Part shown: positions 32,295-41,951 of the stretch, piece after piece
Layout of the letters: each line of letters begins with the position of its first letter
How positions within the stretch are numbered: the stretch's first letter is position 1
Assembly: GCF_900162695.1 (NCBI RefSeq)
Contig: NZ_FUIH01000007.1
Coordinates: 744,001-808,000, forward strand
From: Virgibacillus siamensis
GTDB lineage: Bacteria; Bacillota; Bacilli; Bacillales; Amphibacillaceae
Direction: 5' to 3'
Length of the DNA: 64,000 nt
Notes under the pieces: model-generated
Told to the model about the DNA's origin: nothing
Database searches by the model: none
Seen by the model: the letters and a program-made list of their open reading frames with translations, nothing else
Program-made: the position numbers and the translations under genes

Positions 32295-33443
32295 ATGAAA
32301 TATGATTTTATAATTGCAGGCGGCGGGATCGCCGGGCTGACAGCGGCAATCATGTTGCAGCGGGAAGGTTTTCTGGTGACGGTTCTGGAGAAGACGGACG
32401 TATTAAAGGAAGTGGGTGCAGGACTCGGTTTAGGTGCTAATGCGTGGACAGTACTAAACCGGTTGGGAGTGATGGATGATCTTGAATCTGCGTCCCATTT
32501 ATTGAATAAGATTGAATTTCTGGATCACAACGGAGATAAACTGAATACCATCGATATTTCAAAGCTCAATGAGCAATATGGGGTTGCTTATTTCACTGTT
32601 CACCGGGCAAAGCTGCAAATAGCGCTCGCTCATCATTTGAACGAAGGTACACTTCAACTTGGTAAACGAATTGTGAATGTGTCACAAAACATGGACACGA
32701 TTACTGTGTTTTTGGACGATGGGTCGACTATGCAGGGGAATGGACTGATTGCAGCAGACGGAATTCATTCAACAGTGCGAAAAAGTCTGGTTCATAATGT
32801 GAAGCTGCGGTATGCCGGATATACGTGCTGGCGTGCAGTAGTTGATGCTCCTGCAGATATGTACAAACCGGGGATTTTCACCGAAACATGGGGTGCTAAC
32901 GGACGAATGGGCATTGTACCGCTCGCAAATCAAAAACTGTATTGGTTTGCCTGTGTGAACAGTTCATTTCAAAATAATGAAATGGCTCGTTTTACAACTG
33001 CAGATTTGGCCCATCGTTTTCATAACTATCATTTTCCGGTTTCAGAACTTATGAGCATAACAAAAAATGAAAACGTGATCCAGAATGATGTTTTGGATGT
33101 GAAACCGCTAAGTCGATTTGCTTACCATCTTGTTCTGCTGATTGGGGATGCTGCGCATGCAACGACACCGAATATGGGACAGGGGGCAAGTCAGGGAATT
33201 GAGGATGTATTTGCATTACGGCGGGCGCTGAAAAATGAACCAACCGTCCAAAAAGCCTTTGTCTCCTTTGAGCGGAACCGTCTTCAAAAAACAGCTGCAA
33301 TGGTTCACCGTTCATGGCGGGTTGGAAAGGCTGCACAAATGGATAGGAATCCGTATATTTCCATTCGAAACACAGTCATGCGCATGACTCCTGCCGCAAT
33401 GCTGGAAGGGTCATTGAAATATCCATTTCGTATGTATTATTGA
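32295..33443 (+). CDS. FAD-dependent aromatic monooxygenase-like protein
   Basis: The 382-residue flavoprotein is of the salicylate/PHBH hydroxylase group. It has the FAD-binding GxGxxG motif FIIAGGGIAGLTAAIMLQ (residues 5-22), a DG motif GLIAADGIHSTVR, and the second FAD motif LIGDAAHATTPNMGQGASQGIEDVFAL. Such enzymes hydroxylate aromatic or polycyclic substrates with NAD(P)H. The substrate is not evident. ATG 32295 is used because GGGCGGAG precedes it; an upstream in-frame ATG at 32277 lacks a site. Confidence 0.88.
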   Translation: MKYDFIIAGGGIAGLTAAIMLQREGFLVTVLEKTDVLKEVGAGLGLGANAWTVLNRLGVMDDLESASHLLNKIEFLDHNGDKLNTIDISKLNEQYGVAYFTVHRAKLQIALAHHLNEGTLQLGKRIVNVSQNMDTITVFLDDGSTMQGNGLIAADGIHSTVRKSLVHNVKLRYAGYTCWRAVVDAPADMYKPGIFTETWGANGRMGIVPLANQKLYWFACVNSSFQNNEMARFTTADLAHRFHNYHFPVSELMSITKNENVIQNDVLDVKPLSRFAYHLVLLIGDAAHATTPNMGQGASQGIEDVFALRRALKNEPTVQKAFVSFERNRLQKTAAMVHRSWRVGKAAQMDRNPYISIRNTVMRMTPAAMLEGSLKYPFRMYY

Positions 33444-33452
33444 TTTGTTAAC

Positions 33453-33638
33453 ATGCAAAAAGGAAGTGTTATGGTCGACAAAGGAGACAAAGTCCAAACA
33501 GGAAAGCGAATCGGACTTGTTGGTAATTCAGGCAATACATCGGAACCGCATGTACATATACATGCAGAAAAAGACGGAAAAGGTGTACCAATTGAATTTA
33601 ATGGAAGCTTTCCTGTCCGGAACAGTTTGATTTGGTGA
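33453..33638 (+). pseudogene. C-terminal remnant of an M23-family cell-wall endopeptidase
   Basis: The 61-codon frame reads like the last part of an M23/LytM peptidase: KGDKVQTGKRIGLVGNSGNT, then EPHVHIHAEKDGKGVPIEFNG. The second zinc-site HxH (HVHIH) is kept, but the N-terminal half with the first His and Asp ligands is absent; the preceding 9 bp separate it from the monooxygenase stop. It has an ATG but no convincing ribosome site. It is best explained as a gene whose front was deleted or replaced. Confidence 0.8.
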
Positions 33639-33713
33639 AAATTAAACCGCAACAACGAAGAAGAAATTTTTACAACAGGATGATATCGTAACCGTAAAAG
33701 GAGGTTGTCGGAT

Positions 33714-34310
33714 ATGAAAACGATTAACGGTATGTTTGCAGATGAGTTATGGAATGCATTGGTTTCTTGCAACCCGGATTATGATGGAACGTTCCTCTAT
33801 GCCATTCATACAACAGGGATATTTTGCCGGCCATCTTGCAGATCCAAGACACCCAATTCTGAAAATGTATCCTTTTACGCAACAGCCTGGGAAGCTATGG
33901 AAGCGGGATATCGTACATGTAAAAGGTGTCGGCCAGATTTAAACAGCTATGACCCATGTGAAAAGATTATTAACGAAACAAAGGGAATTATGGAGCAGGA
34001 ATATTCACATCGCCTCGTTTTAACTGAAATCGCGCAAAAGGCAGGAGTAAGCAAGTTTCATTTACATCGCTTATTTCAAAACAGCACTGGGGAAACACCA
34101 CATAAGTATCTGGAGAGAGTTAGAGTACGAAAGGCGAAGGAATTGCTTGTGAACACAAAAAGATCGGTTGCAGCAATCGCCTTCCAAGCGGGCTTTCAAA
34201 GTATTTCCGGGTTTTACAATGCTTTCAGAAGAGAGACTGGAACCGCACCAAATCGCTATCGTTCTGAACGTCAATCAGATTACCCGGATAAGAAGGGTGA
34301 CAGAATATGA
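33714..34310 (+). CDS. adaA: Methylphosphotriester-DNA methyltransferase and regulator AdaA
   Basis: The 198-residue protein is the regulator of the adaptive response to DNA alkylation. It has an N-terminal zinc domain with Cys at 38, 42, 69 and 72, the same positions as in E. coli Ada (Cys38 accepts the methyl group from phosphotriesters), and a C-terminal AraC-type double helix-turn-helix (about 95-190, LVLTEIAQKAGVSKFHLHRLF and SVAAIAFQAGFQSISGFYNAF). Start ATG 33714 has AAAAGGAGG upstream. Its stop overlaps the adaB start by four bases (ATGA). Confidence 0.95.
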   Translation: MKTINGMFADELWNALVSCNPDYDGTFLYAIHTTGIFCRPSCRSKTPNSENVSFYATAWEAMEAGYRTCKRCRPDLNSYDPCEKIINETKGIMEQEYSHRLVLTEIAQKAGVSKFHLHRLFQNSTGETPHKYLERVRVRKAKELLVNTKRSVAAIAFQAGFQSISGFYNAFRRETGTAPNRYRSERQSDYPDKKGDRI

Positions 34311-34789
34311 TATACGATGAATGTGAAACAAAAATTGGCATGCTGCGGTTTGTTTTTGATGAAAAGAATGGTGTGCTGCAGCGAATTGTATTGACGAATG
34401 GGCATTGGGCTTCTCTTTGTACGGGATGTACCATGAAACAAAGTCGTGATGCTGGAGAAACAGTGCGTGAACAGATGAACGAATATTTGAATGGACAGCG
34501 TCAACAATTCGACATCGGTTTTGAATTAAATGGTACGCCGTTTCAAAGGAAAGCATGGCAGGCACTTCAGGAAATTCCGTATGGGAAAACAGAATCTTAT
34601 TCGGCTATAGCTAAGGCAATTGGTTGCCCAAAAGCAGTACGGGCGGTAGGACATGCTAATGCTGTCAACCCTCTGCCGATTATCATTCCGTGTCACCGGG
34701 TTATTGGCAAAAACAATAAACTGACAGGTTATGCCGGCGGGATGAAGATGAAGAGCGAACTGCTTGGAATTGAAGGTGCAATGGTATAA
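34307..34789 (+). CDS. adaB: O6-methylguanine-DNA methyltransferase
   Basis: This is a 160-residue suicide repair enzyme that moves the methyl group from O6-methylguanine to its own Cys. The active site IIIPCHRVIG (about residues 125-134) and the recognition helix segment YSAIAKAIGCPKAVRAVGHANAVNP are complete. It overlaps adaA by ATGA, so the two are translationally coupled as in the Bacillus adaAB operon. A strong bidirectional terminator follows the stop directly. Confidence 0.95.
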   Translation: MIYDECETKIGMLRFVFDEKNGVLQRIVLTNGHWASLCTGCTMKQSRDAGETVREQMNEYLNGQRQQFDIGFELNGTPFQRKAWQALQEIPYGKTESYSAIAKAIGCPKAVRAVGHANAVNPLPIIIPCHRVIGKNNKLTGYAGGMKMKSELLGIEGAMV

Positions 34790-34824
34790 AGCCGGGACGA
34801 GGAGATAATCCTCGTCCCGGCTTT
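34788..34824. terminator. Bidirectional terminator between adaB and the MFS gene
   Basis: AAAGCCGGGACGAGG (34788-34802) pairs perfectly with CCTCGTCCCGGCTTT (34810-34824). It overlaps both stop codons of the convergent genes. Confidence 0.92.
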
Positions 34825-36307
34825 ATTCATCTTCTTTTCGTTGTTCAATTTTATCTTTTTCCTCATGCCACCATAAAGTTTCATCCGTTTCTTCAAGGAC
34901 CTCGTCAATATGTTCTTCTTCTTCAACGACCGGTGGAGATCCACGGAGCGGTTTCCCGGATGTATCCTTGACGTATTTTGATACAACGAAGATGCCGATC
35001 AGGCAGGCAAACATCATGTAATAAGCTGGAATCATGTTGTTCGATGTCTGTGCAATGAGCCAGGAAACAAGAAGAGGAGCTGTCCCGCCAAAGACGGAAG
35101 TTGAAATGTTGTACGTAATGGCAAGTGCTCCATATCTGACTTCCGTAAAAAAGAGGGAAGGTAATTGAGATGGCATTGTTCCCTGCATCGATGACAAAAA
35201 TATTGCTAAGATCAGTAAACCGGCAAAAACCATCCAATTTGTTCCACTGCCAATGAGCAGAAATGCCGGGATTGCTAAGAGAATTATCCCAATCAGTCCG
35301 CCTTGAATGACTTTCTTATTGCCAAGACGGTCACCAAGATGCCCCATCAGGATGACAATTGGTATCATTACAATCATAACAATTAAAATGATCAGCAGTG
35401 CTGTAGTTTCCTTGTATCCAAGCACAGCTGTTAAATGGGATGGCATATAAGTCAGCAAGGTATATATAACGATATTATAAAAGAAAACCAGAATGAGGCC
35501 GATGATCAGCGGCCTGCGGTGGTATTTGAAAATATCTTTCATCGTTACATGGTTTTCATTTTCCCGTCCTTCTTTTTTATTTTCCATTTCTTCAAATGCA
35601 GGCGTTTCTTCCAGATGGGTACGTAAATAAAGACCGATGATTCCAATTGGCCCGGCAATGAAAAACGGAATTCGCCAGCCCCAATCCAACATTGTTTCAG
35701 AACCCAGTATAAATGTTAACAATGTTACGATTCCTGACCCAAAAATATAACCGACCAATGTCCCGACTTCGAGTCCGCTTGACATGACTCCGCGTTTTCG
35801 GTCAGCAGTGGATTCTGCGATAAAAGTCATGGCACCCGAATATTCCCCGCCGGTTGAAAAACCTTGTACAAGACGGGCCAGTAATAACAAAATAGGTGCA
35901 GTCACCCCAATGGACGCATATGTGGGAATGAAACCAATGCTTACGGTTGCTACTGCCATCATAATAAGGGTAATCGCCAGTATTTTCTTTCGTCCAAGAC
36001 GATCTCCGAGCATACCGAAAAACATTCCGCCAAACGGACGAACCAAAAATGCTACTGCAAACGTGGCAAAACTGAAAACGAGCTGCAGCGGACCGGAAAA
36101 TTCGGGAAAAAATAGCTTGCCGATCGTAGCAGCCAGGTAGGAATAAATGCTGAAATCAAACCATTCCATAGCATTTCCCATACCAGTGGCGAACACTGCC
36201 TTTTTGGCATTGTCTGCATCGACAACGTTAATATCATCTTTCCGCAGTTTTTGTCTGTTTTTTCGTTGGTTGGAAAGTCGTTTTTTCTTATCATTCTTAT
36301 CAGCCAA
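34823..36307 (-). CDS. MFS metabolite:proton symporter (ProP/KgtP-like)
   Basis: The 494-residue, 12-span carrier belongs to the metabolite:H+ symporter family. Marks are GNAMEWFDFSIYSYLA in the first span, RPFGGMFFGMLGDRLGRKK in the loop between spans 2 and 3, ARLVQGFSTGGEYSGA and the ELR-type LRTHLEETPAFEEME loop. It ends with an acidic tail of about 40 residues rich in Glu. The nearest functional relatives transport proline/betaine or organic acids. The TTG at 36307 is chosen because AAGGAGG lies eight bases upstream. It is monocistronic. Confidence 0.87.
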   Translation of the reverse strand: MADKNDKKKRLSNQRKNRQKLRKDDINVVDADNAKKAVFATGMGNAMEWFDFSIYSYLAATIGKLFFPEFSGPLQLVFSFATFAVAFLVRPFGGMFFGMLGDRLGRKKILAITLIMMAVATVSIGFIPTYASIGVTAPILLLLARLVQGFSTGGEYSGAMTFIAESTADRKRGVMSSGLEVGTLVGYIFGSGIVTLLTFILGSETMLDWGWRIPFFIAGPIGIIGLYLRTHLEETPAFEEMENKKEGRENENHVTMKDIFKYHRRPLIIGLILVFFYNIVIYTLLTYMPSHLTAVLGYKETTALLIILIVMIVMIPIVILMGHLGDRLGNKKVIQGGLIGIILLAIPAFLLIGSGTNWMVFAGLLILAIFLSSMQGTMPSQLPSLFFTEVRYGALAITYNISTSVFGGTAPLLVSWLIAQTSNNMIPAYYMMFACLIGIFVVSKYVKDTSGKPLRGSPPVVEEEEHIDEVLEETDETLWWHEEKDKIEQRKEDE

Positions 36308-36404
36308 TTGATGTTCCTCCTTGCCGCAAACTGTTCGCTTAGTATAACCGAACTTATTATGCAGCATTCAATTGGCTGTAAAGATGAGCTTTGTTGGAAT
36401 AAGC

Positions 36405-36570
36405 CACGTCCAGCTCCAGCGCTCAGAAGGGCATTTATATTAATCCTCGCTGGAAAACGCGAGGAAACTGACAGTTCAAGCCCGATTGGTTCAACTAATA
36501 TTCAGTGGGGAACCACCATTGAATTAAGTTCACAATATACGCTGCTAAACGGGCGCTTACGCTTTCGTTC
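36405..36570. repeat. Bacillaceae-type intergenic repeat (CCAGCTCCAGCG ... GCGCTTACGCTTTCG)
   Basis: The element starts with GTCCAGCTCCAGCGCT and ends with GGGCGCTTACGCTTTCGTTC, the two end words of a repeat family common in Bacillus-related genomes. It contains an inner hairpin (CCTCGC at 36445-36450 with GCGAGG at 36459-36464). It fills most of the gap between the MFS start and the VWA gene stop. Confidence 0.65.
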
Positions 36571-36573
36571 ATG

Positions 36574-38493
36574 TTAAATTGTCCGCAGTAATAAACGCTT
36601 TAAAAGTGGTGCAAAATGTTCCGGAAGCTGATTAACTCCCGGTATCATTAAGTGTTCTTTTCCATAAATATTTTGCATGGTTGAATCCTCGCGTTCATCG
36701 ATTTCACCTTCCGAAAGAAACATTCCGATTACATCGATTCCGCGTTTGCGTGCCTCAGAAACAGCAACATTTGTGTCGATGATCCCATTTTGGTCGTAAT
36801 TGACGGCGGCAGGCTCCCCGTCTGAAAACACAAGCAGAAATTTATGTTTCTCACGGCGTTCTGCCAGTTGTTCCGCCGCAATCCGGATACTGAAGCCGTC
36901 ACGATTATCCTCCTGTGGCTTCAGCTGCATGATGGCAGCGCCGTTTTTTTTGTAGAATGAATCCTTGAATTGATGCACATGATGGAAGTAATTCGGATAA
37001 TAACCTTCCCGCACATCGTTTGCTTCCTCCCAGAAACCGATAACTGAATGCGGAATCTTCAGCTGGTTCAGCACCTCATGAAACAGGGTGATACCAAGTT
37101 TCGTTTCATCCATCTTATTATGCATCGAAGCAGAGCAGTCTACGAGCAGGGTAAAGGCGGCGTCGATTGCTTGCGATTCTTCATTTTTTTTATAAAAAAT
37201 ACGCGGGTTTTCGTCTGTTGCAACTGGCAGCAGATTTTTCGATAATCTGCCGAACAGCAAATTTTTTCGTGGCGCATTCATTTTATGTTCCAGTACCTTT
37301 TCAATGGTCGTGGCCAAACGGCGCTTATGGTCTTCAATTGCTCCGGCTGCTTCTTCGTATGCTTGATTTTCCTCCGGTGTTGGCACAGTTGCGTACTTGT
37401 CAATGGCAACTGCATATTGGTTGTCCTCACCATAGCCGGAACCATTTGTTCCACGTTCTTCAGTCGTGTTTTCTTTATCCAGTGATTCTGTATCCGGAAA
37501 GTCATTTTTTTCACTTTTTCCAGATGATCCTTGAATTTCTGCCATTGCCTGGTCGCCGTCTTCTGTTTCCCTCGCACTGCCGCCTTTTATGCTCGTTTTT
37601 GTTCCGGATTCCAATTCAAACTGCAAAAAGGTCTGCTTGCGGTCACTGTTTTGGTTTTCCCGGTGCCAGGTTGGGAATGTTTCATCAATGTACTCACTAT
37701 CTTCCTGGTCAGCATCTTCCCGGGTGTTGTTTTCCAATGGATCCGTGCGGGTGAGCTCATCAAATAACGTATTTTGTTCTGTCTGTTCATGATGTGTGAT
37801 CGGAAAAGCGAAATATGTGTTGAACATGTCTTTGTAATTTTCTTCCAGCATTATTGTAACCCGTTCTGTGATTCCGGTAACGTCCTTTGTGCTGATGACA
37901 TCAAACGCACTGTACAAAAGCGGCTTTAGGGTTTCCAGTTGATCGAGTTGCCTATCCGAAGCTCGCGGATAGCTCGGATCCGGCTGATCAGCCTGCAATA
38001 GTAAATAAATCAGGCAAAATAACTCGTCAAGCGGATAACCCCGGGTTACATTGGTCAACCGCTGCGTCTCGAAGTAATGGTTCAGGTAATTGTGTCTAAT
38101 GGTAAAATCACGCTTTGTACCCGGACGTTGGTTGATGATAATGTTTTCCAGTCTAAGATCCTCCAGTAATGTGAAAAGCTGCACAGAAAACTTAGGAAGC
38201 TTTGTTTCGGAAGTGTCTTTTGTTAACGTTCGAATGGCGTGAAGATCCGAATGATATAGTGTACCCAGCGCCCGAAGAAACACATCCGACTTATAGCCGG
38301 ATTTCTTAATGGTTCTTTCGTTCACATCCCAATGGTGACTTCCTGTTGCAATATGTTCTGCGAAGTCGATAAACGATCCGTGCCTATATTCAAACGTAAG
38401 GTCCGCCTGATTGGACAGCACTGTCGTTAAATCCTGGAGCTGCATATATAGATCGGTATCAATTTTCGAATCATCCCAACGGTTAAATTTCAT
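36574..38493 (-). CDS. yojO: VWA-domain protein, NorD/CobT-like (YojO)
   Basis: The 639-residue protein pairs with a MoxR-type ATPase. The C-terminal von Willebrand A domain (about 450-639) has an intact metal-ion site: LLVDCSASMHNKMDETK (DxSxS) and VFSDGEPAAVNYD. The middle (about 260-360) is acidic and low in complexity, as in CobT/NorD-type partners. Length and organisation match B. subtilis YojO. Such pairs help insert metal or activate partner enzymes, first known for nitric oxide reductase, but no nor gene is in the window. It lies 34 bp after the ATPase gene and is cotranscribed. Confidence 0.9.
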   Translation of the reverse strand: MKFNRWDDSKIDTDLYMQLQDLTTVLSNQADLTFEYRHGSFIDFAEHIATGSHHWDVNERTIKKSGYKSDVFLRALGTLYHSDLHAIRTLTKDTSETKLPKFSVQLFTLLEDLRLENIIINQRPGTKRDFTIRHNYLNHYFETQRLTNVTRGYPLDELFCLIYLLLQADQPDPSYPRASDRQLDQLETLKPLLYSAFDVISTKDVTGITERVTIMLEENYKDMFNTYFAFPITHHEQTEQNTLFDELTRTDPLENNTREDADQEDSEYIDETFPTWHRENQNSDRKQTFLQFELESGTKTSIKGGSARETEDGDQAMAEIQGSSGKSEKNDFPDTESLDKENTTEERGTNGSGYGEDNQYAVAIDKYATVPTPEENQAYEEAAGAIEDHKRRLATTIEKVLEHKMNAPRKNLLFGRLSKNLLPVATDENPRIFYKKNEESQAIDAAFTLLVDCSASMHNKMDETKLGITLFHEVLNQLKIPHSVIGFWEEANDVREGYYPNYFHHVHQFKDSFYKKNGAAIMQLKPQEDNRDGFSIRIAAEQLAERREKHKFLLVFSDGEPAAVNYDQNGIIDTNVAVSEARKRGIDVIGMFLSEGEIDEREDSTMQNIYGKEHLMIPGVNQLPEHFAPLLKRLLLRTI

Positions 38494-38527
38494 GTGCTGT
38501 CCTCCTGTCTGAAATCAGTTGTTTTGG

Positions 38528-39400
38528 TTAAAAAAGGGTGTCGGTCAGGTTTTTAACAAATTCCTTTTCACGTTCTTCATCCAGCTTTTCTGTAATTGCC
38601 CGTTGAATCGCGCGTTTTGGCGGGATGATGGAACATAAATCACACGCATCCAGCAATGCGCGGATGGAGGCAGCATCCTCGGACACCTTTCCCTGAAATG
38701 CAGCGTTAATCAGGTCTTCAGACAGTGTTACAAATAATTTGATCAGTTTCTTATCGGTCAATCGTGTCTGGGATTGGATCAGTTCTTCCAACTGTTCGCC
38801 CTGAAGGTATGGAATGTCGATAACAATGAAACGGTTTTTCAGTGCCTCATTCAACGGGACGGTTCCTATATAACCTTCATTAATGGCAGCGATAACGTTG
38901 AATCCGTTTTGCGCTGTGATAATTTCATTGGTAAATGGATTGGTCACAGTCCGCCTGTAATCAAGAACCCCGTTTAGAAGCGGCAATGTTTCCGGTTTTG
39001 CCATATTGATTTCATCTATATACAGGAATGTGCCAGCATTCATTGCACTTGTAACCGGTCCCGGAACAAACTCAATAACTTGCTTATCACCCTCATAGGC
39101 AATTGTTTTGAATCCCATCAGACTCTCTGCATCAAGGTCGACTGAGCAGTTAATGCTGAACATTGGCTGTCGGAAAAGATGTGACAATGTCTCGGCAAAT
39201 CTTGTTTTTCCTGTGCCGGTAGGACCTTTGAGCAGAATGTTTTTGCCCATACTGAGCGCAGTGATTGCATCAATCAGCAAATTCTGGTTGGGCGGGACAT
39301 AACCGCCTTCCTTGATTAGTTCCTGAAGGTTGTTATCAGTACGTGTATTTTCGATTAATAGATCATTGATTTTTTCGGGTAAATTGTAATTCGTTATCAT
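38528..39400 (-). CDS. yojN: MoxR-family AAA ATPase, NorQ/CobS-like (YojN)
   Basis: The 290-residue AAA+ ATPase has Walker A GPTGTGKTR (about residues 59-67), Walker B FLYIDEINMA (about 130-139), sensor 1 FNVIAAINEG and an arginine-finger region LKNRFIVIDIPYL. It is the motor of a two-component chaperone with the downstream VWA protein. B. subtilis has the same neighbours, YojN and YojO. Target enzymes are unknown. It is first in a two-gene minus-strand operon. Confidence 0.92.
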   Translation of the reverse strand: MITNYNLPEKINDLLIENTRTDNNLQELIKEGGYVPPNQNLLIDAITALSMGKNILLKGPTGTGKTRFAETLSHLFRQPMFSINCSVDLDAESLMGFKTIAYEGDKQVIEFVPGPVTSAMNAGTFLYIDEINMAKPETLPLLNGVLDYRRTVTNPFTNEIITAQNGFNVIAAINEGYIGTVPLNEALKNRFIVIDIPYLQGEQLEELIQSQTRLTDKKLIKLFVTLSEDLINAAFQGKVSEDAASIRALLDACDLCSIIPPKRAIQRAITEKLDEEREKEFVKNLTDTLF

Positions 39401-39579
39401 CTATAAACTCCTCTCAGGCATATTGTAAACCTTCAGGAAGCAGTTTACAAAATAAGTGCAAAATGTGGCGATGGTGTGTCAATAGAGACATGCATTTGAT
39501 GGGAATGGAGTCCAGGGACATGCACGCAAAAAAGGATAAGTGATACAATTGGTGCAACATATTTTCAGGAGGTTATTTG

Positions 39580-40035
39580 ATGAATGATACTATGCGGGAA
39601 GAAGTAATTGCATTATATAATAGACTGATTAAGTCGTGGAATAGCCGTGATGCGGAAGGGATGGCGGCGGATTTTTCGGAAGATGGGATTCAGATTGGGT
39701 TTGATGGCAGCAAAGTAGTTGGACAGGCGGAAATTCAAGCACACGTGGCGCCGATTTTTGATACACATCCAACACCGCCTTTTATAACGAAAATAAAAGG
39801 TGTCCGGCAGTTGGGATCTGATGCTGCGGTGATTGATGCGATTGCTGGAATGGTGCCCCCGGGAAAATCAGATATTGACCCGTCGGTGAACGCGCAACAG
39901 ACTATGACTGCTGTAAAACATGAGGGTGTGTGGCGGATTGCGCTTTTTCAAAATACCCCTGCACAGTTTCATGGCCGGCAGGGGCTAGTTGATGAAATGA
40001 CAGAGGAACTGCGGGAAGTGTATCAAAACAGCTGA
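39580..40035 (+). CDS. SnoaL/NTF2-like protein (SgcJ/EcaC family)
   Basis: The 151-residue protein has the NTF2-like cone fold pattern: an N-terminal helix with YNRLIKSWNSRDAEGMAADFS, then a strand with EDGIQIGFDG and a C-terminal sheet VKHEGVWRIALFQNTPAQFHGR. This matches the SgcJ/EcaC subgroup, whose members have poorly known roles, sometimes as isomerase-like or binding proteins. ATG 39580 is used because AGGAGG precedes it by seven bases. It is a single gene divergent from yojN. Confidence 0.82.
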   Translation: MNDTMREEVIALYNRLIKSWNSRDAEGMAADFSEDGIQIGFDGSKVVGQAEIQAHVAPIFDTHPTPPFITKIKGVRQLGSDAAVIDAIAGMVPPGKSDIDPSVNAQQTMTAVKHEGVWRIALFQNTPAQFHGRQGLVDEMTEELREVYQNS

Positions 40036-40156
40036 GGTTCGTTATACTGGCTAAGCTGAATGCATACAAATGGTAAAACAGCCTGTCAGGTGTTTAGGCG
40101 GTTTGTATAAGAGGAACAAAGCAAGTATGTGAACGATGAAGCAGGAGCTGGTTGAA

Positions 40157-41830
40157 ATGTTCGGGCAACGAATCAGGCATACGAAACGGTATCAGGAAAT
40201 TGTCAATGTGTTTATGAAGAACGGATTCAGTCATTTTTTATTTCGGGTTGGACTTGCTGATCGCGGTCTGGCGAAAGGAATGGTTCCTGGGGAAATTGAC
40301 CGGAATATGAAAAGTGTGGGAAAACGGCTGCGACATGCACTGCAGGATTTGGGGCCGTCATTCATCAAACTCGGGCAGATTGCCAGTACGCGGTATGATG
40401 CACTTCCACCGGAAATTACGGAAGAATTGGAAAAGTTACAGGACCATGCTGTTGTCATTCCTTTTGAACAGGTTAGGCAAACAATTGAAACTGAACTGGA
40501 TGATACCCTTGAAAATATATTTGATCAGTTTGATTCGGAACCGCATGCGACAGCCTCAATCGGGCAAGTACATATTGCCCGGCTGCATAGCGGGGAAGAA
40601 GTAGTTGTTAAAGTACAGCGACCGGGTTTACGATCCAAAATTGATACGGATTTGGAAATTCTTCAGGGCATTGGCAACGTATTGGAGGAGCGGACTGCCT
40701 GGGCCCAGCGTTATCGGCTCAGTGCAATTATTGAAGAATTATCCGCTTCATTGAGGAATGAGCTGGATTACTTAATGGAGGCCCGTGGATCCGAGCGGGT
40801 AGCCAAGCAGTTTGATGGCCGGTCATTTGTAAAAATACCGCTTATGCATTGGGATTTTTCCACGAAACGTGTTTTAACGATGGAGAAACTTGATGGCATA
40901 AAGGTGTCCAAAATTGAGGAATTGGATGCCAAAGGTTATGATCGAAAAATAATCGCCCGACGTCTTGCAGATGCGATGCTGCACCAGTTGCTCGACAATG
41001 GTTTTTTCCATGCAGATCCACACTCCGGAAATATTTATGTTTTACCGAATAATACGATTGCATTTCTTGATTTTGGGGAGACCGGCCTGATCAACGAAAA
41101 ATTGAAACAGCATTTTGCTTCGATCATTGTCAACCTTCATCAGGGCAATACGAAATCTATGATTAAAACATTTACGAGAATGGATATTATCGGGGATAAG
41201 ACTAAGCTTGAGGTGCTGCAGCGGGATCTGGATGACCTTCATGCCCGTTATGAAAATATAAAAATGAAGGATTTAAGCCTTGGCCGGATTATACTGGAAA
41301 TATTCAGTGTGGCGTATCATAACTATATTAGAATTCCTGCTGAACTGGCGCTGATCAGCAAAGTAATCTTGACACTCGAGGGTGTTCTGCGCCGGCTTGA
41401 TCCGGATTTCAGTTTAATGCGGGCGACAGAACCTTTCGCGCAAAAATTGATGTGGAAGAAGTATCGGCCAAAAGAAGTCATCCGCAATTCAATCGGAGAA
41501 CTTGCAGAAGATATTGGCATTATTTCCGAACTGCCGCAGGATTTGAAAGATGTCATGGACGTTGTCAAAAAAGGTAAAATCGGTCTTGATATCAACGTGA
41601 AACAGAGCGACCGCATCATGCGCCGGCTTGATAAACTCAGTAACCGGCTGGCATTTAGTATTCTGATGCTCGCGTTCAGTATCCTGATGGCAAGCCTGAT
41701 CATCGGGTTCGCGATTGTCGGGAAAGACACTTTCATCTGGGAACTGCCCATTATTGAATTTGGCGCGGTCATAGCATTTCTTATGTTTGTATTGCTGGTC
41801 ATCACGATTATACGCTCAGGCAGGATGTAG
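40157..41830 (+). CDS. ABC1/UbiB-family atypical kinase
   Basis: The 557-residue protein belongs to the ABC1/AarF/UbiB family of atypical kinases that act in isoprenoid quinone metabolism. It has the KxGQ motif FIKLGQIASTR, the Ala-rich nucleotide loop TASIGQVHIA in place of a Gly-rich loop, VVKVQRPGL, ELDYLMEARG, the catalytic DGFFHADPHSGN and LDFGETG, and two C-terminal membrane helices. The start ATG 40157 is preferred, since CAGGAG precedes it and family members begin with a basic RxRHxKRYxEI segment; ATG 40136 is in frame but weakly supported. Confidence 0.9.
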   Translation: MFGQRIRHTKRYQEIVNVFMKNGFSHFLFRVGLADRGLAKGMVPGEIDRNMKSVGKRLRHALQDLGPSFIKLGQIASTRYDALPPEITEELEKLQDHAVVIPFEQVRQTIETELDDTLENIFDQFDSEPHATASIGQVHIARLHSGEEVVVKVQRPGLRSKIDTDLEILQGIGNVLEERTAWAQRYRLSAIIEELSASLRNELDYLMEARGSERVAKQFDGRSFVKIPLMHWDFSTKRVLTMEKLDGIKVSKIEELDAKGYDRKIIARRLADAMLHQLLDNGFFHADPHSGNIYVLPNNTIAFLDFGETGLINEKLKQHFASIIVNLHQGNTKSMIKTFTRMDIIGDKTKLEVLQRDLDDLHARYENIKMKDLSLGRIILEIFSVAYHNYIRIPAELALISKVILTLEGVLRRLDPDFSLMRATEPFAQKLMWKKYRPKEVIRNSIGELAEDIGIISELPQDLKDVMDVVKKGKIGLDINVKQSDRIMRRLDKLSNRLAFSILMLAFSILMASLIIGFAIVGKDTFIWELPIIEFGAVIAFLMFVLLVITIIRSGRM

Positions 41831-41951
41831 CAATAATTCAACAGATTTGACAGGCAGGGACATATCAAAAAGTTTCTTTAAAGTGTAAGTGTTTTCCACG
41901 CTGAATGCAGGAGCGGGATGTAAAGGGATTTTGTATTTCGGAATTATAATT

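Noticed and set aside
39486..39524. Direct repeat GACATGCA upstream of the SnoaL-like gene as another phased tract
   Set aside because: Only two copies, 30 bp apart, off the 20-21 bp period.
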